Shown: positions 1 to 9,448, numbered from the stretch's first letter. The stretch is DNA of 38,654 nt from an uncultured Lachnospiraceae bacterium (GCA_904420225.1 CAJFUP010000208.1:1-38654), one strand, 5' to 3'. The notes: a model not told the origin generated them from the letters alone. Program-made: numbers and translations.

Positions 1-200
1 CGGGAGAAAATGGAGATACCCAGGAGGAAGAGAAAAAGATTTCCGGCGAGCGTGTGTTTACAAGGGAAGACAGCCGGTTTGCGCAGCTGAATCATATGAT
101 TCGCCTGGCAAAACAGGGTGAGTGGAATAAGCTGGAAGAATGCCTGAAAGAGGCGGAAATTACAGACGGAATAATGGAAAAACTGTTCCCGATGATATAG
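1..200 (+). CDS. 3' end of an unidentified gene (partial)
   Basis: The reading frame with codons starting at position 3 is open from the window edge to TAG at 198-200 and gives the last 65 residues of a protein. The tail is charged and predicted helical, with many Glu and Lys residues, and ends in EKLFPMI. It lies 16 bases before the next gene on the same strand, so the two are probably cotranscribed. No family motif is visible in this tail. By its neighbours it may belong to the same uncharacterised Hsp70/actin-fold gene set, but that is inference only. Confidence 0.6.
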   Translation, partial: GENGDTQEEEKKISGERVFTREDSRFAQLNHMIRLAKQGEWNKLEECLKEAEITDGIMEKLFPMI

Positions 201-216
201 AAGAGAGGGTGGATAC

Positions 217-1485
217 ATGGAAGAACTGATTCTGGGGTATGATCTTTGTAATGATTACTGCAGAATAAGCTGTTACGAGCCAGGGCAGCTGGAACCGGTG
301 GATCTGGCATTTTCTGAGGAGGAACATCCCTATGTGGTACAGACCGCGGTTTGTAAAAAGAGAGAAAAAGATGAATGGCTGTTGGGTGAGGAAGCCTATA
401 AGCTGGTTCTGACAGGAGAGGGAATTTTAGTGGACAAACTGATCCGCCTGGCAGGGAAAGAGGGAACGGCAACCATTGAAAACAGATGCTATTCGGCCAG
501 GGAGCTGCTATGTATTTTCCTGAAGCTGACTTTGAGACAGGCCTTTGAAAAATACGGCACTCGCCGGATTCGGATGCTGGTGATTACGGTTCAGACCATG
601 AACCTGCAGCTTCTGGACACGCTGGTGAGCTGTACGGATGCTCTGCGGATTCCCAGGGAAAGAGTACATATCATCAGCCATACAGAGAGTTATATGTATT
701 ATGTCACCAGTCAGAGAAAAGAGCTGTGGGCTCATAAAGCTGTGATGTTTGATCTCAACTCCGAAGGACTGCAGTATTATGAACTGGGAATGACCAGGGG
801 AGTTTCCCCCAATGTGGCCAGGGTGGAGCGCGAAGCACTGGAAGAAGGATTTTCTTTGGATATTCTGGAACATCCGTCTGGGCGAAAACTGGCGGATTCC
901 ATTATGCTTTCCTGCGGAGAACGGATGATGCAGAAAAAATTGATTTCTTCTGTATATCTGACGGGAAGAGGAATGGAGCACTGTCAGGAGTGGGCTGGCG
1001 AATTTTTGAAGATGGCGTGCCAGAAGAGACGGGTTTTTCTCTGCGAAAATCTTTTTGCCAAAGGTGCTGTGTATGCGGCCTGTGATTATGTCAGAGAGAA
1101 AACGGCATATCCCTATGTGGGGCTTTGTGAGGGAAGGATCCAATCCACCGTAACCATGGACGTCATGCATCAGGGGAAAAAGAAGAAATTGGTGCTGGCC
1201 GCAGAGGGAGGAAACTGGTACGAGACCAAATCGGTTGTGGATGTCATATTGGATGATATGAACGCGCTGTTTTTGACAGTGACCAAGCACGGGGAAAGAA
1301 GCGGCCGCGTGGTGGAGATTCCCCTTCAGAATTTTCCCAGCCGTCCCAATCGAACAACAAGGATTTCCGTCATGTTGACATTTACCTCCGAGAGAGATGT
1401 GACGGTGCGGGTGGTGGATCGTGGATTTGGAGAATTCTTCCCCACAGAAGATGCCATGATCAAGCAGGAGATTCACCTGGCGTGA
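217..1485 (+). CDS. DUF5716-like protein with a degenerate actin/Hsp70 fold
   Basis: This 422-residue soluble protein has the outline of an actin/Hsp70-type ATPase. It begins with an ELILGYDLC segment at residues 3-11, where these ATPases have their first phosphate loop. A second VMFDLN segment lies near residue 176, and an adenosine-loop-like SVYLTGRGM near 245. The glycines and Thr/Ser that normally hold nucleotide phosphates are largely missing (DLCNDY instead of a DLGTT-type loop, DLNSEG instead of DLGGGT). It may therefore bind nucleotide poorly or be a pseudo-ATPase. The start ATG follows a GAGGGTGG Shine-Dalgarno-like sequence. It is followed by a helical repeat protein 27 bases downstream. 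The family name DUF5716 is from memory of Clostridia annotations and is moderately certain; the function is unknown. Confidence 0.65.
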   Translation: MEELILGYDLCNDYCRISCYEPGQLEPVDLAFSEEEHPYVVQTAVCKKREKDEWLLGEEAYKLVLTGEGILVDKLIRLAGKEGTATIENRCYSARELLCIFLKLTLRQAFEKYGTRRIRMLVITVQTMNLQLLDTLVSCTDALRIPRERVHIISHTESYMYYVTSQRKELWAHKAVMFDLNSEGLQYYELGMTRGVSPNVARVEREALEEGFSLDILEHPSGRKLADSIMLSCGERMMQKKLISSVYLTGRGMEHCQEWAGEFLKMACQKRRVFLCENLFAKGAVYAACDYVREKTAYPYVGLCEGRIQSTVTMDVMHQGKKKKLVLAAEGGNWYETKSVVDVILDDMNALFLTVTKHGERSGRVVEIPLQNFPSRPNRTTRISVMLTFTSERDVTVRVVDRGFGEFFPTEDAMIKQEIHLA

Positions 1486-1512
1486 TCTTTATGAGAAAGG
1501 ATGGAACGATAG

Positions 1513-2328
1513 ATGGGTCAATATCTGTTATGTCATAAAATGGCAGAAGTACCGTATGAGATGGAAGAGATGGGACTGCACATCTATTCTGCGGAGGAGC
1601 TTTGCTACTATATTTTCCACAATCTGGCCATGATAGACGAATCGTTCATCTGCGATGCACTTATGGCATTTATCAGAAACGATTTGGATATGCCGGAACT
1701 GGCGGAGAAAGTGAAGCGTTCGTTCCAGTCCCCCGCGGATTTGGAAAACACGCTGCTGGTGATCCTGAGAAATGTGGCATACTATACAGAAGAAGAAATT
1801 GTCCAATTCCAGGAAAGCATGGCACAGCTCCACAGAAAAAGTCCGCTGGAGAGGGCCAAAGAGAGGGCGGATCTTCTTTATTCCCGCCATAAGTACCAGA
1901 ATGCGGTGAAAGCATACGGTTCCATTGTCAATCAGAGCCGGGATCTCAGGGTGAAAGCGGGATTTTATGCCGAAGTTCTCCAGCACATGGCTGTCTGCTG
2001 CCTGCATCTTCACATGCATGCCGAAGCTCTCAGCTGTCTTAAGACGGCTTACGGGGAAAACCGGGATATGAGGATTTTGGAACAAATCTATGATTTTTGC
2101 GTCATGACCCGCCAGGCTCTGCCAAAGGATCTGTTTCGGGATGTGGGAGATGACGTGCTGCTCAACTGGCAGAAAGCGTACTGCGAGGCCCAGGAGGCCG
2201 CCATGCAGGAGGCGACCAATGGAATTACTGCTGGCATCTTCTCCCAAGAAGGAGAGGATAGAGAAAATGCTTTGAGAACTCTGCTGGCACAGGAGAAAAA
2301 ACTGTACCGGGAAATGGCGGCGGAATAA
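1513..2328 (+). CDS. Helical repeat (TPR-like) protein of unknown function
   Basis: A 271-residue protein without signal peptide or membrane segment. Residues about 110-200 contain paired amphipathic helices resembling tetratricopeptide repeats (KYQNAVKAYGSIV, then AEALSCLKTAYGEN), flanked by an acidic helical N-terminal region and a Glu/Gln-rich C-terminal helix. It sits 27 bases after the DUF5716-like gene, on the same strand, with an AAAGGATGG ribosome site, so the pair is probably one operon. TPR-like proteins usually act as protein-binding scaffolds, so a partner role for the upstream actin-fold protein is plausible but unproven. I do not recognise a specific family. Confidence 0.6.
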   Translation: MGQYLLCHKMAEVPYEMEEMGLHIYSAEELCYYIFHNLAMIDESFICDALMAFIRNDLDMPELAEKVKRSFQSPADLENTLLVILRNVAYYTEEEIVQFQESMAQLHRKSPLERAKERADLLYSRHKYQNAVKAYGSIVNQSRDLRVKAGFYAEVLQHMAVCCLHLHMHAEALSCLKTAYGENRDMRILEQIYDFCVMTRQALPKDLFRDVGDDVLLNWQKAYCEAQEAAMQEATNGITAGIFSQEGEDRENALRTLLAQEKKLYREMAAE

Positions 2329-2373
2329 ATCGCTGCGTAAAATTGGTAACGGTAGAATTTTTTGAAAACATGC

Positions 2374-2402
2374 TTGACAAATGGTGGTATTCTGATTATG
2401 AT
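2374..2402 (+). promoter_or_regulatory. Sigma-A promoter of valS T-box transcript
   Basis: TTGACA at 2374-2379 and TATGAT at 2397-2402 are separated by 17 bases. The expected start point is just upstream of the T-box leader. Confidence 0.85.
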
Positions 2403-2408
2403 AGCACT

Positions 2409-2674
2409 TAGATAAAGGTGATGAGGAAGAGGAGTACGGTATTGTCCCTGACAGAGAGGATGGTTCAGCGGCTGGAAGGCCATCTCAGGAAGAGATATCG
2501 GAAGGTAGCTTCTGAACTGCGGAGCTGAAGCAAAGTAGGTTCCGACGGCAGCCCCCGTTACAGGGCCGTGCGGTATATGACTTGCCGCAGACAGAGGAGC
2601 AGAAGATGCTTGAATAAAGGTGGTACCGCGTTTATGACGCCCTTTTCATCCGCAGGGATGGAAAGGGTTTTTTT
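2409..2674 (+). ncRNA. T-box leader (tRNA-Val sensing) with attenuator
   Basis: The conserved T-box sequence AAAGGTGGTACCGCG lies at 2616-2630. It is followed by an intrinsic terminator at 2640-2674 (CCCTTTTCATCC, loop, complementary arm, then seven T). Upstream, the Stem I region carries the usual CAGAGAG and GCTGGAAGGC elements. A candidate valine specifier codon GTA sits at 2505-2507 in a purine-rich loop. By family knowledge, uncharged tRNA pairs with the specifier and T-box and stabilises the antiterminator, so valS is induced when valyl-tRNA is scarce. The T-box call is firm; the exact specifier is inferred. Confidence 0.9.
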
Positions 2675-2732
2675 GATGTCGCTTGAGTAAAAACAGTGCT
2701 GAAGGTAGAGACAGCACAGAAAGAGGGAACAG

Positions 2733-5378
2733 ATGAAGGAACTGGAAAAAACATATAATCCGGCGGATATTGAGGAGAGGTTATATCAAAAGTGGCTTGA
2801 CAAGAAATATTTCCATGCCCAGGTGGACAGAAGCAAAAAGCCGTTTACCATTGTGATGCCGCCGCCCAACGTGACAGGGCAGCTTCATATGGGGCATGCT
2901 CTGGATAATACCATGCAGGATATTTTGATCCGCTTTAAGAGGATGCAGGGCTATTCCGCACTGTGGCAGCCGGGGACGGATCACGCTGCCATTGCCACAG
3001 AGGTGAAGGTCATTGAAAGCCTGAAGGAAAAGGGAATTGATAAGAAAGACCTCACCAGAGACGAATTCTTAAAATACGCCTGGGACTGGAAGAAAGAGTA
3101 TGGCAGCCGCATCATCAATCAGCTGAAGAAACTGGGCTCCTCCGCTGACTGGGATAGGGAGCGATTCACCATGGATGAGGGCTGTTCCCGGGCCGTTGAG
3201 GAAGTGTTTGTAAAATTGTATCGCAAGGGATGGATCTATAAGGGCAGCCGCATCGGGAATTGGTGTCCTGTCTGCAAGACATCCATTTCCGACGCGGAAG
3301 TTGTCCATGAAGAGCAGGCGGGCCATTTCTGGCACATCAAATACCCCATTGTGGGAGAAGAGGGCCGGTTTGTGGAGATTGCCACCACCAGACCGGAGAC
3401 CATGCTGGGGGATACAGCCGTGGCGGTGAATCCGGAAGATGAGCGGTATCAGGATCTCATTGGCAAGACTCTGCTTTTGCCCATTGTAAACCGGGAGATC
3501 CCCGTTATCGCTGATTCCTACGTGGATAAGGAATTCGGGACAGGCTGCGTTAAGATCACCCCGGCCCATGATCCCAATGACTTTGAGGTGGGAAAACGCC
3601 ATGGCCTGCCGGAAATCAACATTATGAATGATGACGCCACCATCAACGCCAACGGCGGCAAGTATGAGGGAATGGACCGATATGAAGCCCGCAAAGCCAT
3701 TGTGAAGGAGCTGGAAGAGCTGGGGCTTTTGGTGAAGGTTGAGGATCATGTACACAATGTGGGAATCCATGACCGCTGCAAGACCACCATTGAGCCGCTG
3801 ATCAAGCAGCAGTGGTTCGTGAAGATGGATGAGATGATCAAACCGGCGGTGGAAGCCATCAAAACCGGGGAAATCAAACTGGTGCCGGAGCGCATGGATC
3901 GGACGTATTATAACTGGACCGATAACATCCGAGATTGGTGCATCTCCCGTCAGCTGTGGTGGGGACACAGAATCCCCGCCTATTACTGCCGTGACTGCGG
4001 GGAAATGGTGGTGGCCAAGGAAGCGGAAAAACCGGAGCGCTGTCCAAAATGCGGCGGTCTCATGGAACAGGATCCTGACACTCTGGATACCTGGTTTTCT
4101 TCAGCCCTTTGGCCTTTCTCCACGCTGGGGTGGCCAGAAAAAACAGAAGAGCTGGAGTATTTTTATCCCACCGACGTGCTGGTGACGGGATATGATATTA
4201 TCTTTTTCTGGGTCATTCGCATGATCTTTTCCGGATATGAGCAGACAGGGCAGAGACCCTTCCACACGGTGCTGTTCCATGGTTTGGTGAGGGATTCCCA
4301 GGGCAGGAAAATGAGCAAATCTCTGGGAAATGGTATCGATCCTCTGGAAGTCATTCAAAAATACGGCGCAGATGCCCTGCGTATGACGCTGATCACAGGG
4401 AATTCCGCCGGTAATGACATGCGATTTTATTGGGAAAGGGTGGAGTCTTCACGAAACTTTGCCAACAAAGTTTGGAATGCTGCCCGCTTTATCATGATGA
4501 ATATGGAAAAGGCCGACATAAGCGGCGTGACTCTGGAGGATTTGACCCAGGCGGACAAGTGGATTCTCTCCAAAGCCAATCACCTGGCCAAAGAGGTCAC
4601 AGATCTTTTGGATAAGTATGAGATGGGCGTGGCCCTTCAGAAAGTATATGATTTCATCTGGGAAGAGTTCTGTGACTGGTATATCGAAATGGTGAAGCCC
4701 CGTTTATGGAAAGATGAAGACAGCACGCAGGCGGCGGCTATTTGGACGCTGAAAACGGTTCTCATCCAGTCTCTGAAGCTGCTGCATCCCTATATGCCAT
4801 TCATCACCGAGGAGATTTTCAGCAATCTTCAGGAGGAAGAGGAATCCATCATGGTATCCCGGTGGCCTCAGTTTGTGAAGGAGTGGGATTTCGCGGAAGA
4901 GGAAAAGGCAGTGGAGATGATCAAAGAAGCGGTCCGCGGCATCCGTACCGTGCGCACATCCATGAACGTGCCGCCCAGCAAAAAAGCCAAGGTATTTGTG
5001 GTGACGGAGAAGCCGGAGGTCAGAGAAGTATTTGAAAACAGCAAACTCTTCTTTGCTCAGCTGGGATATGCCAGCGAAGTGCAGATTCAGGAGGATAAGA
5101 CAGGCATTGGTGAGGATGCTGTCTCCGCGGTGACGGCAGACGCAGTGATCTATATGCCCTTTGCCCAACTGGTGGATATCGAAAAAGAGAGGGAGCGCCT
5201 GAAGAAAGAGGAAGAGAGACTGGAGAAAGAGCTGGTACGTTCCCACGGCATGCTGAGCAACGAGCGCTTCATGAACAAAGCCCCTCAGGCTAAGATTGCC
5301 CAAGAGAGGGAGAAGTTGGAAAAATATACCGCCACATTGGAACAGGTCAGAGAGCGCTTAAAGGCGCTGGAGGTATGA
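2733..5378 (+). CDS. valS: Valyl-tRNA synthetase
   Basis: An 881-residue class I aminoacyl-tRNA synthetase that charges tRNA-Val in the cytoplasm. The HIGH signature is present as [14 protein letters not shown] near residues 44-57 and KMSKS near 526-530. The editing domain that hydrolyses Thr-tRNA-Val lies between them ([15 protein letters not shown], and later [15 protein letters not shown]). The C-terminal roughly 65 residues form the Glu/Lys-rich coiled coil typical of ValRS. Length matches the family (about 880). The start ATG follows AGAGGGA and lies 58 bases after the T-box terminator, which controls this gene. The locus is monocistronic, ending at a strong hairpin shared with the convergent methyltransferase gene. 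Confidence 0.97.
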   Translation: MKELEKTYNPADIEERLYQKWLDKKYFHAQVDRSKKPFTIVMPPPNVTGQLHMGHALDNTMQDILIRFKRMQGYSALWQPGTDHAAIATEVKVIESLKEKGIDKKDLTRDEFLKYAWDWKKEYGSRIINQLKKLGSSADWDRERFTMDEGCSRAVEEVFVKLYRKGWIYKGSRIGNWCPVCKTSISDAEVVHEEQAGHFWHIKYPIVGEEGRFVEIATTRPETMLGDTAVAVNPEDERYQDLIGKTLLLPIVNREIPVIADSYVDKEFGTGCVKITPAHDPNDFEVGKRHGLPEINIMNDDATINANGGKYEGMDRYEARKAIVKELEELGLLVKVEDHVHNVGIHDRCKTTIEPLIKQQWFVKMDEMIKPAVEAIKTGEIKLVPERMDRTYYNWTDNIRDWCISRQLWWGHRIPAYYCRDCGEMVVAKEAEKPERCPKCGGLMEQDPDTLDTWFSSALWPFSTLGWPEKTEELEYFYPTDVLVTGYDIIFFWVIRMIFSGYEQTGQRPFHTVLFHGLVRDSQGRKMSKSLGNGIDPLEVIQKYGADALRMTLITGNSAGNDMRFYWERVESSRNFANKVWNAARFIMMNMEKADISGVTLEDLTQADKWILSKANHLAKEVTDLLDKYEMGVALQKVYDFIWEEFCDWYIEMVKPRLWKDEDSTQAAAIWTLKTVLIQSLKLLHPYMPFITEEIFSNLQEEEESIMVSRWPQFVKEWDFAEEEKAVEMIKEAVRGIRTVRTSMNVPPSKKAKVFVVTEKPEVREVFENSKLFFAQLGYASEVQIQEDKTGIGEDAVSAVTADAVIYMPFAQLVDIEKERERLKKEEERLEKELVRSHGMLSNERFMNKAPQAKIAQEREKLEKYTATLEQVRERLKALEV

Positions 5379-5414
5379 TCGTATTCGGCGGAGAATAAAA
5401 GCGCCATAGTAAAG

Positions 5415-5474
5415 AAAAGCGCCGTGTCCGAGAACGGGGGTGTTAGCCTTCCGGGTCTCTGGCGCGGCGTTTTT
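5415..5474. terminator. Bidirectional terminator between valS and methyltransferase
   Basis: A long imperfect hairpin. AAAAGCGCCGTGTCCGAGA pairs with TCTCTGGCGCGGCGTTTTT, allowing G-U pairs, with a 22-base loop. It is A-rich on the left and T-rich on the right, so it can stop transcription from both convergent genes. Confidence 0.8.
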
Positions 5475-5488
5475 CGCTGAGCATAAAA

Positions 5489-6643
5489 TTACTGTAGGAG
5501 GCGTTTCAAAGTCAGATCTGCGTGGAGAAAGGTTTCCAATTCCTCTAGGGCACTTTCGTTTTGAGCCGGTCTGCCCTGATATACGGCGCGGATTAAAAGA
5601 TTTTTGGGCGTGTGCTCCATATCAATGAATTCCAGCAGCTGAGTTCGGTATCCACAGGCTTCCAGGTGCTCTGCCCGCAGGCCGTCGGTAAAGAGGGCCG
5701 CCATGCGTTCCTTTAAAATTCCGTATTTCAACACCGGCTCCAGGATGGGATTTTGGAGCTGCCGGTTCAGCTCATGCTGGCAGCAGGGTACAGAGAGGAT
5801 CACTTTGGCCTGCCATTTGACAGCCTTTGCCAGGGCATAATCTGTGGCTGTGTCGCAGGCGTGGAGAGTAACCACCATATCCACCTGATCCACGCCTGTA
5901 TAGTCTGCTATATCTCCTTGGAGAAACTGGAGGGAGTTATAGCCGTATTTGACAGCCAGCTCATTACAGTGGCGGATGACGTCATCTTTCAAATCCAGCC
6001 CTATGATACGCAGGTCATATCCGCTTAAAATTTTAAGGTAATAATACAGAGCAAAAGTCAGATATGATTTTCCGCATCCAAAGTCCAGTATGGTCAGCTG
6101 CCGTGTTTTGTCCAGTTGGGGAAGAATATCCTCCACAAACTCCAAAAAGCGGTTGATCTGGCGGTATTTATCATAGCGGGAGCGGATGATGCGGCCCTCT
6201 GGGGTCATAACGCCCAGATCCACTAAAAAGGGCACCGGGCGCCCTTCTTCCAGCAGATACCGTTTGGCCCGATTGTGGGCCAGAGAAATGGCCGGGGCCT
6301 GGGAGGCGCGCTTTTTTGTTTTGGAAGTGACGGTTCCTTTCTTGCTGATCAGGATGGTAACATCCTCCGCCATGGTGGTGATCTGAGCCTGGCGGAATTG
6401 GAATTCTAAGGCACGGGCCAGACAGGCCACAGCCTCTGAATGGTCCAGATTTTTGTGGAATATCTGTTTCCCGCGGCGTTCCTCCAGCTGGTAGAGAAGT
6501 TTGCCCTTCAGCATCACAGGCCGCAGTCGGCATTGGGTGATTTCTTCTCTGTCGCGGGGGTTGCTGAGGATGCATTCCACCAGCTGGGGGGAGACAGAAC
6601 GGTTTAGGATGGTCTGAATGGTGTGCTGTGCATGCGTTTCCAT
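5489..6643 (-). CDS. Class I SAM-dependent methyltransferase
   Basis: A 384-residue protein. The SAM-binding glycine motif is DFGCGKSYL at residues 187-195, followed by an acidic strand end IIGLDLKDD near 214-221. The segments HACDTATD (261-268) and SVPCCQHE (284-291) identify the PF13679-type methyltransferase group (relatives of eukaryotic METTL25 and GSTCD). In these the cysteines and histidine sit near the active site. The N-terminal 150 residues form a separate basic domain (KKGTVTSKTKKR near 101-112) that could bind nucleic acid. An RNA substrate is therefore possible but not shown. The start ATG at 6643 has AAAGGAAA upstream. It is transcribed divergently from the ATP-grasp gene with its own promoter. 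Confidence 0.85.
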   Translation of the reverse strand: METHAQHTIQTILNRSVSPQLVECILSNPRDREEITQCRLRPVMLKGKLLYQLEERRGKQIFHKNLDHSEAVACLARALEFQFRQAQITTMAEDVTILISKKGTVTSKTKKRASQAPAISLAHNRAKRYLLEEGRPVPFLVDLGVMTPEGRIIRSRYDKYRQINRFLEFVEDILPQLDKTRQLTILDFGCGKSYLTFALYYYLKILSGYDLRIIGLDLKDDVIRHCNELAVKYGYNSLQFLQGDIADYTGVDQVDMVVTLHACDTATDYALAKAVKWQAKVILSVPCCQHELNRQLQNPILEPVLKYGILKERMAALFTDGLRAEHLEACGYRTQLLEFIDMEHTPKNLLIRAVYQGRPAQNESALEELETFLHADLTLKRLLQ

Positions 6644-6681
6644 ATTGTTTCCTTTCTATAAATTCAGAGATGATATCGCTT

Positions 6682-6710
6682 ATTATAGTCGCTTTTTGGG
6701 GAATTTTCAA
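6682..6710 (-). promoter_or_regulatory. Sigma-A promoter of the methyltransferase gene
   Basis: On the minus strand, TTGAAA (6710-6705) and TATAAT (6687-6682) are separated by 17 bases. Confidence 0.75.
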
Positions 6711-6733
6711 CGGAGTATTGAGGGAGAAAAGGA

Positions 6734-6762
6734 TTGCGAAGCTGGAAAAGGCGTAGTATAAT
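6734..6762 (+). promoter_or_regulatory. Sigma-A promoter of the ATP-grasp gene
   Basis: TTGCGA at 6734-6739 and a consensus TATAAT at 6757-6762 are separated by 17 bases, 28 bases before the start codon. Confidence 0.75.
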
Positions 6763-6790
6763 ATGTTCCTGTGTGAGGTGAGAAAAGAAA

Positions 6791-7717
6791 ATGGAAAACA
6801 GCGAGACCAATTTTGTTACGATTATCAAAGAAATCTGTGAGGAACAAAGTATCCAGTTGACCTCTCTGGGGGGAGACTGGGGATTTTTGTTGAAAAAGGG
6901 GGAGAAAAAAGGCCATATCGTTGGCTATCAGTTTGGACTCAACACAGCCGTCTCCGCGGAGCTGTGTTCGGATAAAAGCATGGCCAGTGAGCTGCTTGCG
7001 GCAGAGGGTGTTCCCTGTGTCCCGCATCATTGTTTCATGGCGCCCCATATGTTTCAGTATGTGGGAGGGAATGGCAATTGGGAGAAGCTGGAGAGACTTT
7101 TGGAACAGTATGGCACAATGGTTTGCAAAGACAACCGGGGCACCGGGGGCAGAGAGGTATATCTGGTTCGCAGCCAAAAAGAACTGGAACAGGCGGCAGA
7201 TCGGATTTTTGACCGGGCAGATGCCATGGCGGTGTCACCTTACTGTGAGATTCGCCGGGAATACCGTGTGATTCTTCTGGATCAGGAGGTCATGGTGGTG
7301 TTTTTAAAAATAAGACAGCATCTGACCGGAGATGGTCGCCAAAGCATCCGGCATTTGTATGCCGACTATTTGGCGGAGGGAGGAACCGGTCAGGCCATCA
7401 TCGAAAAGAAAGATTTGGAGCGTGTTCTGGGTGTTGGAGAGGAGTATCCGCTGAATTGGAAGCATAATCTGGGGCAGGGGGCTTATGCGCAGGTGCTGTC
7501 TGAAGAGGCGACAAAGGACATCTGTGATCTGGCCAGACAGGCGGCTGAGTGTCTGGGAATTCGATTTGCATCAGTGGATGTGGCCGACACAGCAAAGGGC
7601 ATCCGCGTGCTGGAGGTCAATTCCGGTGTTATGATGGAAAATTTGGCGGGCATGAGCCGGGAGTATCGTCAGCTGGCAAAGTCGATTTATGAAAGAGCAA
7701 TTTTCAAAATGTTGTAA
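6791..7717 (+). CDS. ATP-grasp (RimK-like) carboxylate-amine ligase
   Basis: A 308-residue protein with the ATP-grasp fold. The phosphate-binding lysine and glycine loop are seen as KDNRGTGG at residues 113-120. The C-terminal metal/ATP site LEVNSGVMMEN is at 274-284, matching the E-x-N metal-binding pattern. REYRVILLDQEV in the middle is the usual ATP-grasp subdomain beta hairpin. Such enzymes join a carboxylate, activated as acyl-phosphate, to an amine. The similarity is to the RimK / glutathione synthetase / cyanophycin synthetase side of the family, and the substrate cannot be read from sequence. The start follows GAGGTGAG. It is followed after 84 bases by a 47-residue ORF and a TPR gene. 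Confidence 0.8.
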   Translation: MENSETNFVTIIKEICEEQSIQLTSLGGDWGFLLKKGEKKGHIVGYQFGLNTAVSAELCSDKSMASELLAAEGVPCVPHHCFMAPHMFQYVGGNGNWEKLERLLEQYGTMVCKDNRGTGGREVYLVRSQKELEQAADRIFDRADAMAVSPYCEIRREYRVILLDQEVMVVFLKIRQHLTGDGRQSIRHLYADYLAEGGTGQAIIEKKDLERVLGVGEEYPLNWKHNLGQGAYAQVLSEEATKDICDLARQAAECLGIRFASVDVADTAKGIRVLEVNSGVMMENLAGMSREYRQLAKSIYERAIFKML

Positions 7718-7728
7718 GAAAATAAAAC

Positions 7729-7757
7729 TTGATTTTTCATGGATTTCTGGTTATCAT
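7729..7757 (+). promoter_or_regulatory. Putative promoter of the small ORF/TPR operon
   Basis: TTGATT at 7729-7734 and TATCAT at 7752-7757 are separated by 17 bases, 45 bases before the start of the small ORF. Confidence 0.5.
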
Positions 7758-7801
7758 TATAGGTACGATCCAAACAGGAAAAAGGAAGGGCATGATGATT
7801 T

Positions 7802-7945
7802 ATGATTAATTTTGATGAGGAACTGGCCAAGTTCAAACCCAGCCTGGAGGTAGATCAGACGGAAAATGCGATTTTGAGCGATAAGATGACTGATATTACA
7901 GATATAATGGCGGAGTTGTTGAAAGAAGTGAAGGAACAGCAGTAG
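7802..7945 (+). CDS. 47-residue acidic small protein, unknown
   Basis: ATG at 7802 follows AGGAAGGG (7783-7790), and the frame runs to TAG at 7943-7945. The product starts MINFDEELAKF and ends LLKEVKEQQ. It is acidic, without Cys, and likely two short helices. It lies 16 bases before the zinc-ribbon TPR gene on the same strand, so translation of the two is probably linked. Two earlier ATGs (7792, 7795) are out of frame. I do not recognise a family. Support comes from the ribosome site, the operon position and the lack of other coding sequence here. Confidence 0.6.
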   Translation: MINFDEELAKFKPSLEVDQTENAILSDKMTDITDIMAELLKEVKEQQ

Positions 7946-7961
7946 CAGTGCGGAGGAAGCC

Positions 7962-9338
7962 ATGAGATGTTATCGTTGTAACAGTAAGTTATCGGAAAGT
8001 CGCGATATCTGTACGAAGTGCGGCGCAGATATCCGTTTTTATAAAAAGATTATTTATACATCAAATCAATACTATAATTTAGGTCTGATGAAGGCCAGGG
8101 CCAGAGATCTGACAGGGGCGGCTGAAAGCCTCAGAACCTGTCTCCAGCTGAATAAGAAGAACATCAGCGCCAGAAATCTTCTGGGCCTTGTTTATTATGA
8201 GATGGGAGAGGCAGCCCAGGCCCTGAAGGAATGGGTCATCAGCAAGAATTATAAGTATCGGGGCAACATTGCGGATCATTACATTCAGGATTTGCGGGAT
8301 AACCGTCAGGCTCTGGACGGCATGTCCCACAGTATACACAAATTCAATCAGGCACTGGAATACGCCCAGACAGGAGCGGTGGATCTGGCGGTCATTCAGC
8401 TGAAGAAAGTTATTTCTGTGAATCCCAATATGCTGAAAGCTTATCAGCTGCTGGCGCTTTTATATATCCAGCAGCAAAAGTACGACCAGGCCAGGGCTGT
8501 GCTGAAGAAATGCCTGGAGATTGACCGGGGGAATATCTGTGCTCTCAGTTATCTGAAAGAGTTGCGCAAGATGCGGCCTGCCTCCAAAAAAAAGAGCAGG
8601 GAAGTGGTAGGAGAGACGGAGCGGGAAGAGGTAATCATCCCAGTCAGGATGCGGGACTACGGCAGCTATCTCTCCTCCGCTATCTACATTCTTCTCGGCT
8701 GTGCCATTGCCTTGGGAATCTTATATTATGTGATTATCCCAGGCAAAGAGCAGCAGATTGCGGCAGCCAACAGGGTGGACATCTCCTCTTATCAGGAACA
8801 ATTGGACGAGTTGAACGCCACCATTCGGACCCTGGAAGATCAAATCACCCAGCTGGAGGGGGAGAAGCAGGAGATGGAAGATACCATGAATTCCTCCAGC
8901 GAAGAGTCCAGTAATATCCAGGCTGCTTACGACAATATGCTGGAACTGGCCAATGCCTACATTGCCGGAGACATGGTTCAGACAGTGACTCTGTATCAGC
9001 AGATCGATGGCACGGCTGTGGAAAACAGCAGTTATCAGCAGGTTTATAATACAGTGAGAGCCCAGTATGAGGGAAATGAGATTTTTGACACGCTGATGAA
9101 TCAGGGAAATGCCTCTCTTCAGCAGGGGAATTATTCCCAGGCCAAGACATATTATGAAGCGGCCATGACAGTGAAAGCAGACCAGGACGAGCCGGTATAC
9201 CAGGCCGCCTGGTGTGCACAGAATTCCGGGGATTATGAGCGGGCCAGGGAATTGTACCAGATGATTCTCACTGATTTCCCCCGTTCCACCTGGTATGATG
9301 ATGCGTCTCAGCACTTGAGGGAGCTTGGAATTTCCTGA
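7962..9338 (+). CDS. Zinc-ribbon, TPR-repeat membrane protein
   Basis: A 458-residue protein with four recognisable parts. A zinc ribbon at the N-terminus has CYRC at 3-6 and CTKC at 17-20. Cytosolic TPR repeats lie at about 30-205 (LGLMKARARDLTGAAESL, then KAYQLLALLYIQQQKYDQA). One transmembrane helix is at about 235-260 (SSAIYILLGCAIALGILYYV). A coiled coil at about 270-310 is followed by a second, probably extracytoplasmic TPR set near the C-terminus (GNASLQQGNYSQAKTYYEAA, YQAAWCAQNSGDYERARELY). This layout suggests a membrane-anchored scaffold linking cytosolic and external partners. The specific role is unknown. Start ATG follows GCGGAGGAAG. A strong terminator follows, separating it from the spoIIA operon. 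Confidence 0.75.
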   Translation: MRCYRCNSKLSESRDICTKCGADIRFYKKIIYTSNQYYNLGLMKARARDLTGAAESLRTCLQLNKKNISARNLLGLVYYEMGEAAQALKEWVISKNYKYRGNIADHYIQDLRDNRQALDGMSHSIHKFNQALEYAQTGAVDLAVIQLKKVISVNPNMLKAYQLLALLYIQQQKYDQARAVLKKCLEIDRGNICALSYLKELRKMRPASKKKSREVVGETEREEVIIPVRMRDYGSYLSSAIYILLGCAIALGILYYVIIPGKEQQIAAANRVDISSYQEQLDELNATIRTLEDQITQLEGEKQEMEDTMNSSSEESSNIQAAYDNMLELANAYIAGDMVQTVTLYQQIDGTAVENSSYQQVYNTVRAQYEGNEIFDTLMNQGNASLQQGNYSQAKTYYEAAMTVKADQDEPVYQAAWCAQNSGDYERARELYQMILTDFPRSTWYDDASQHLRELGIS

Positions 9339-9407
9339 CGGTGTCTGGAAAGATGCCAAATGGCATGTCCACAGAGCATTGGTAAAGAAATAGCGGGCAA
9401 AATGAAG

Positions 9408-9448
9408 AACACACTACAAAAGAGAAGCTCTTTTGTGGTGTGTTTTTT
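9408..9448 (+). terminator. Intrinsic terminator before spoIIAA
   Basis: A 17-base stem (9408-9424 with 9428-9444, one G-U pair) with an AAG loop is followed by T residues to 9448. It ends the TPR transcript and insulates the spoIIA operon. Confidence 0.9.

Noticed and set aside
508-1476. Long antisense frames inside the DUF5716-like gene, and similar ones in valS (3069-3968), gltX and vanW genes
   Set aside because: They are shadows of confidently coding sequence, rich in His/Pro/Gln, with no motifs or start signals.
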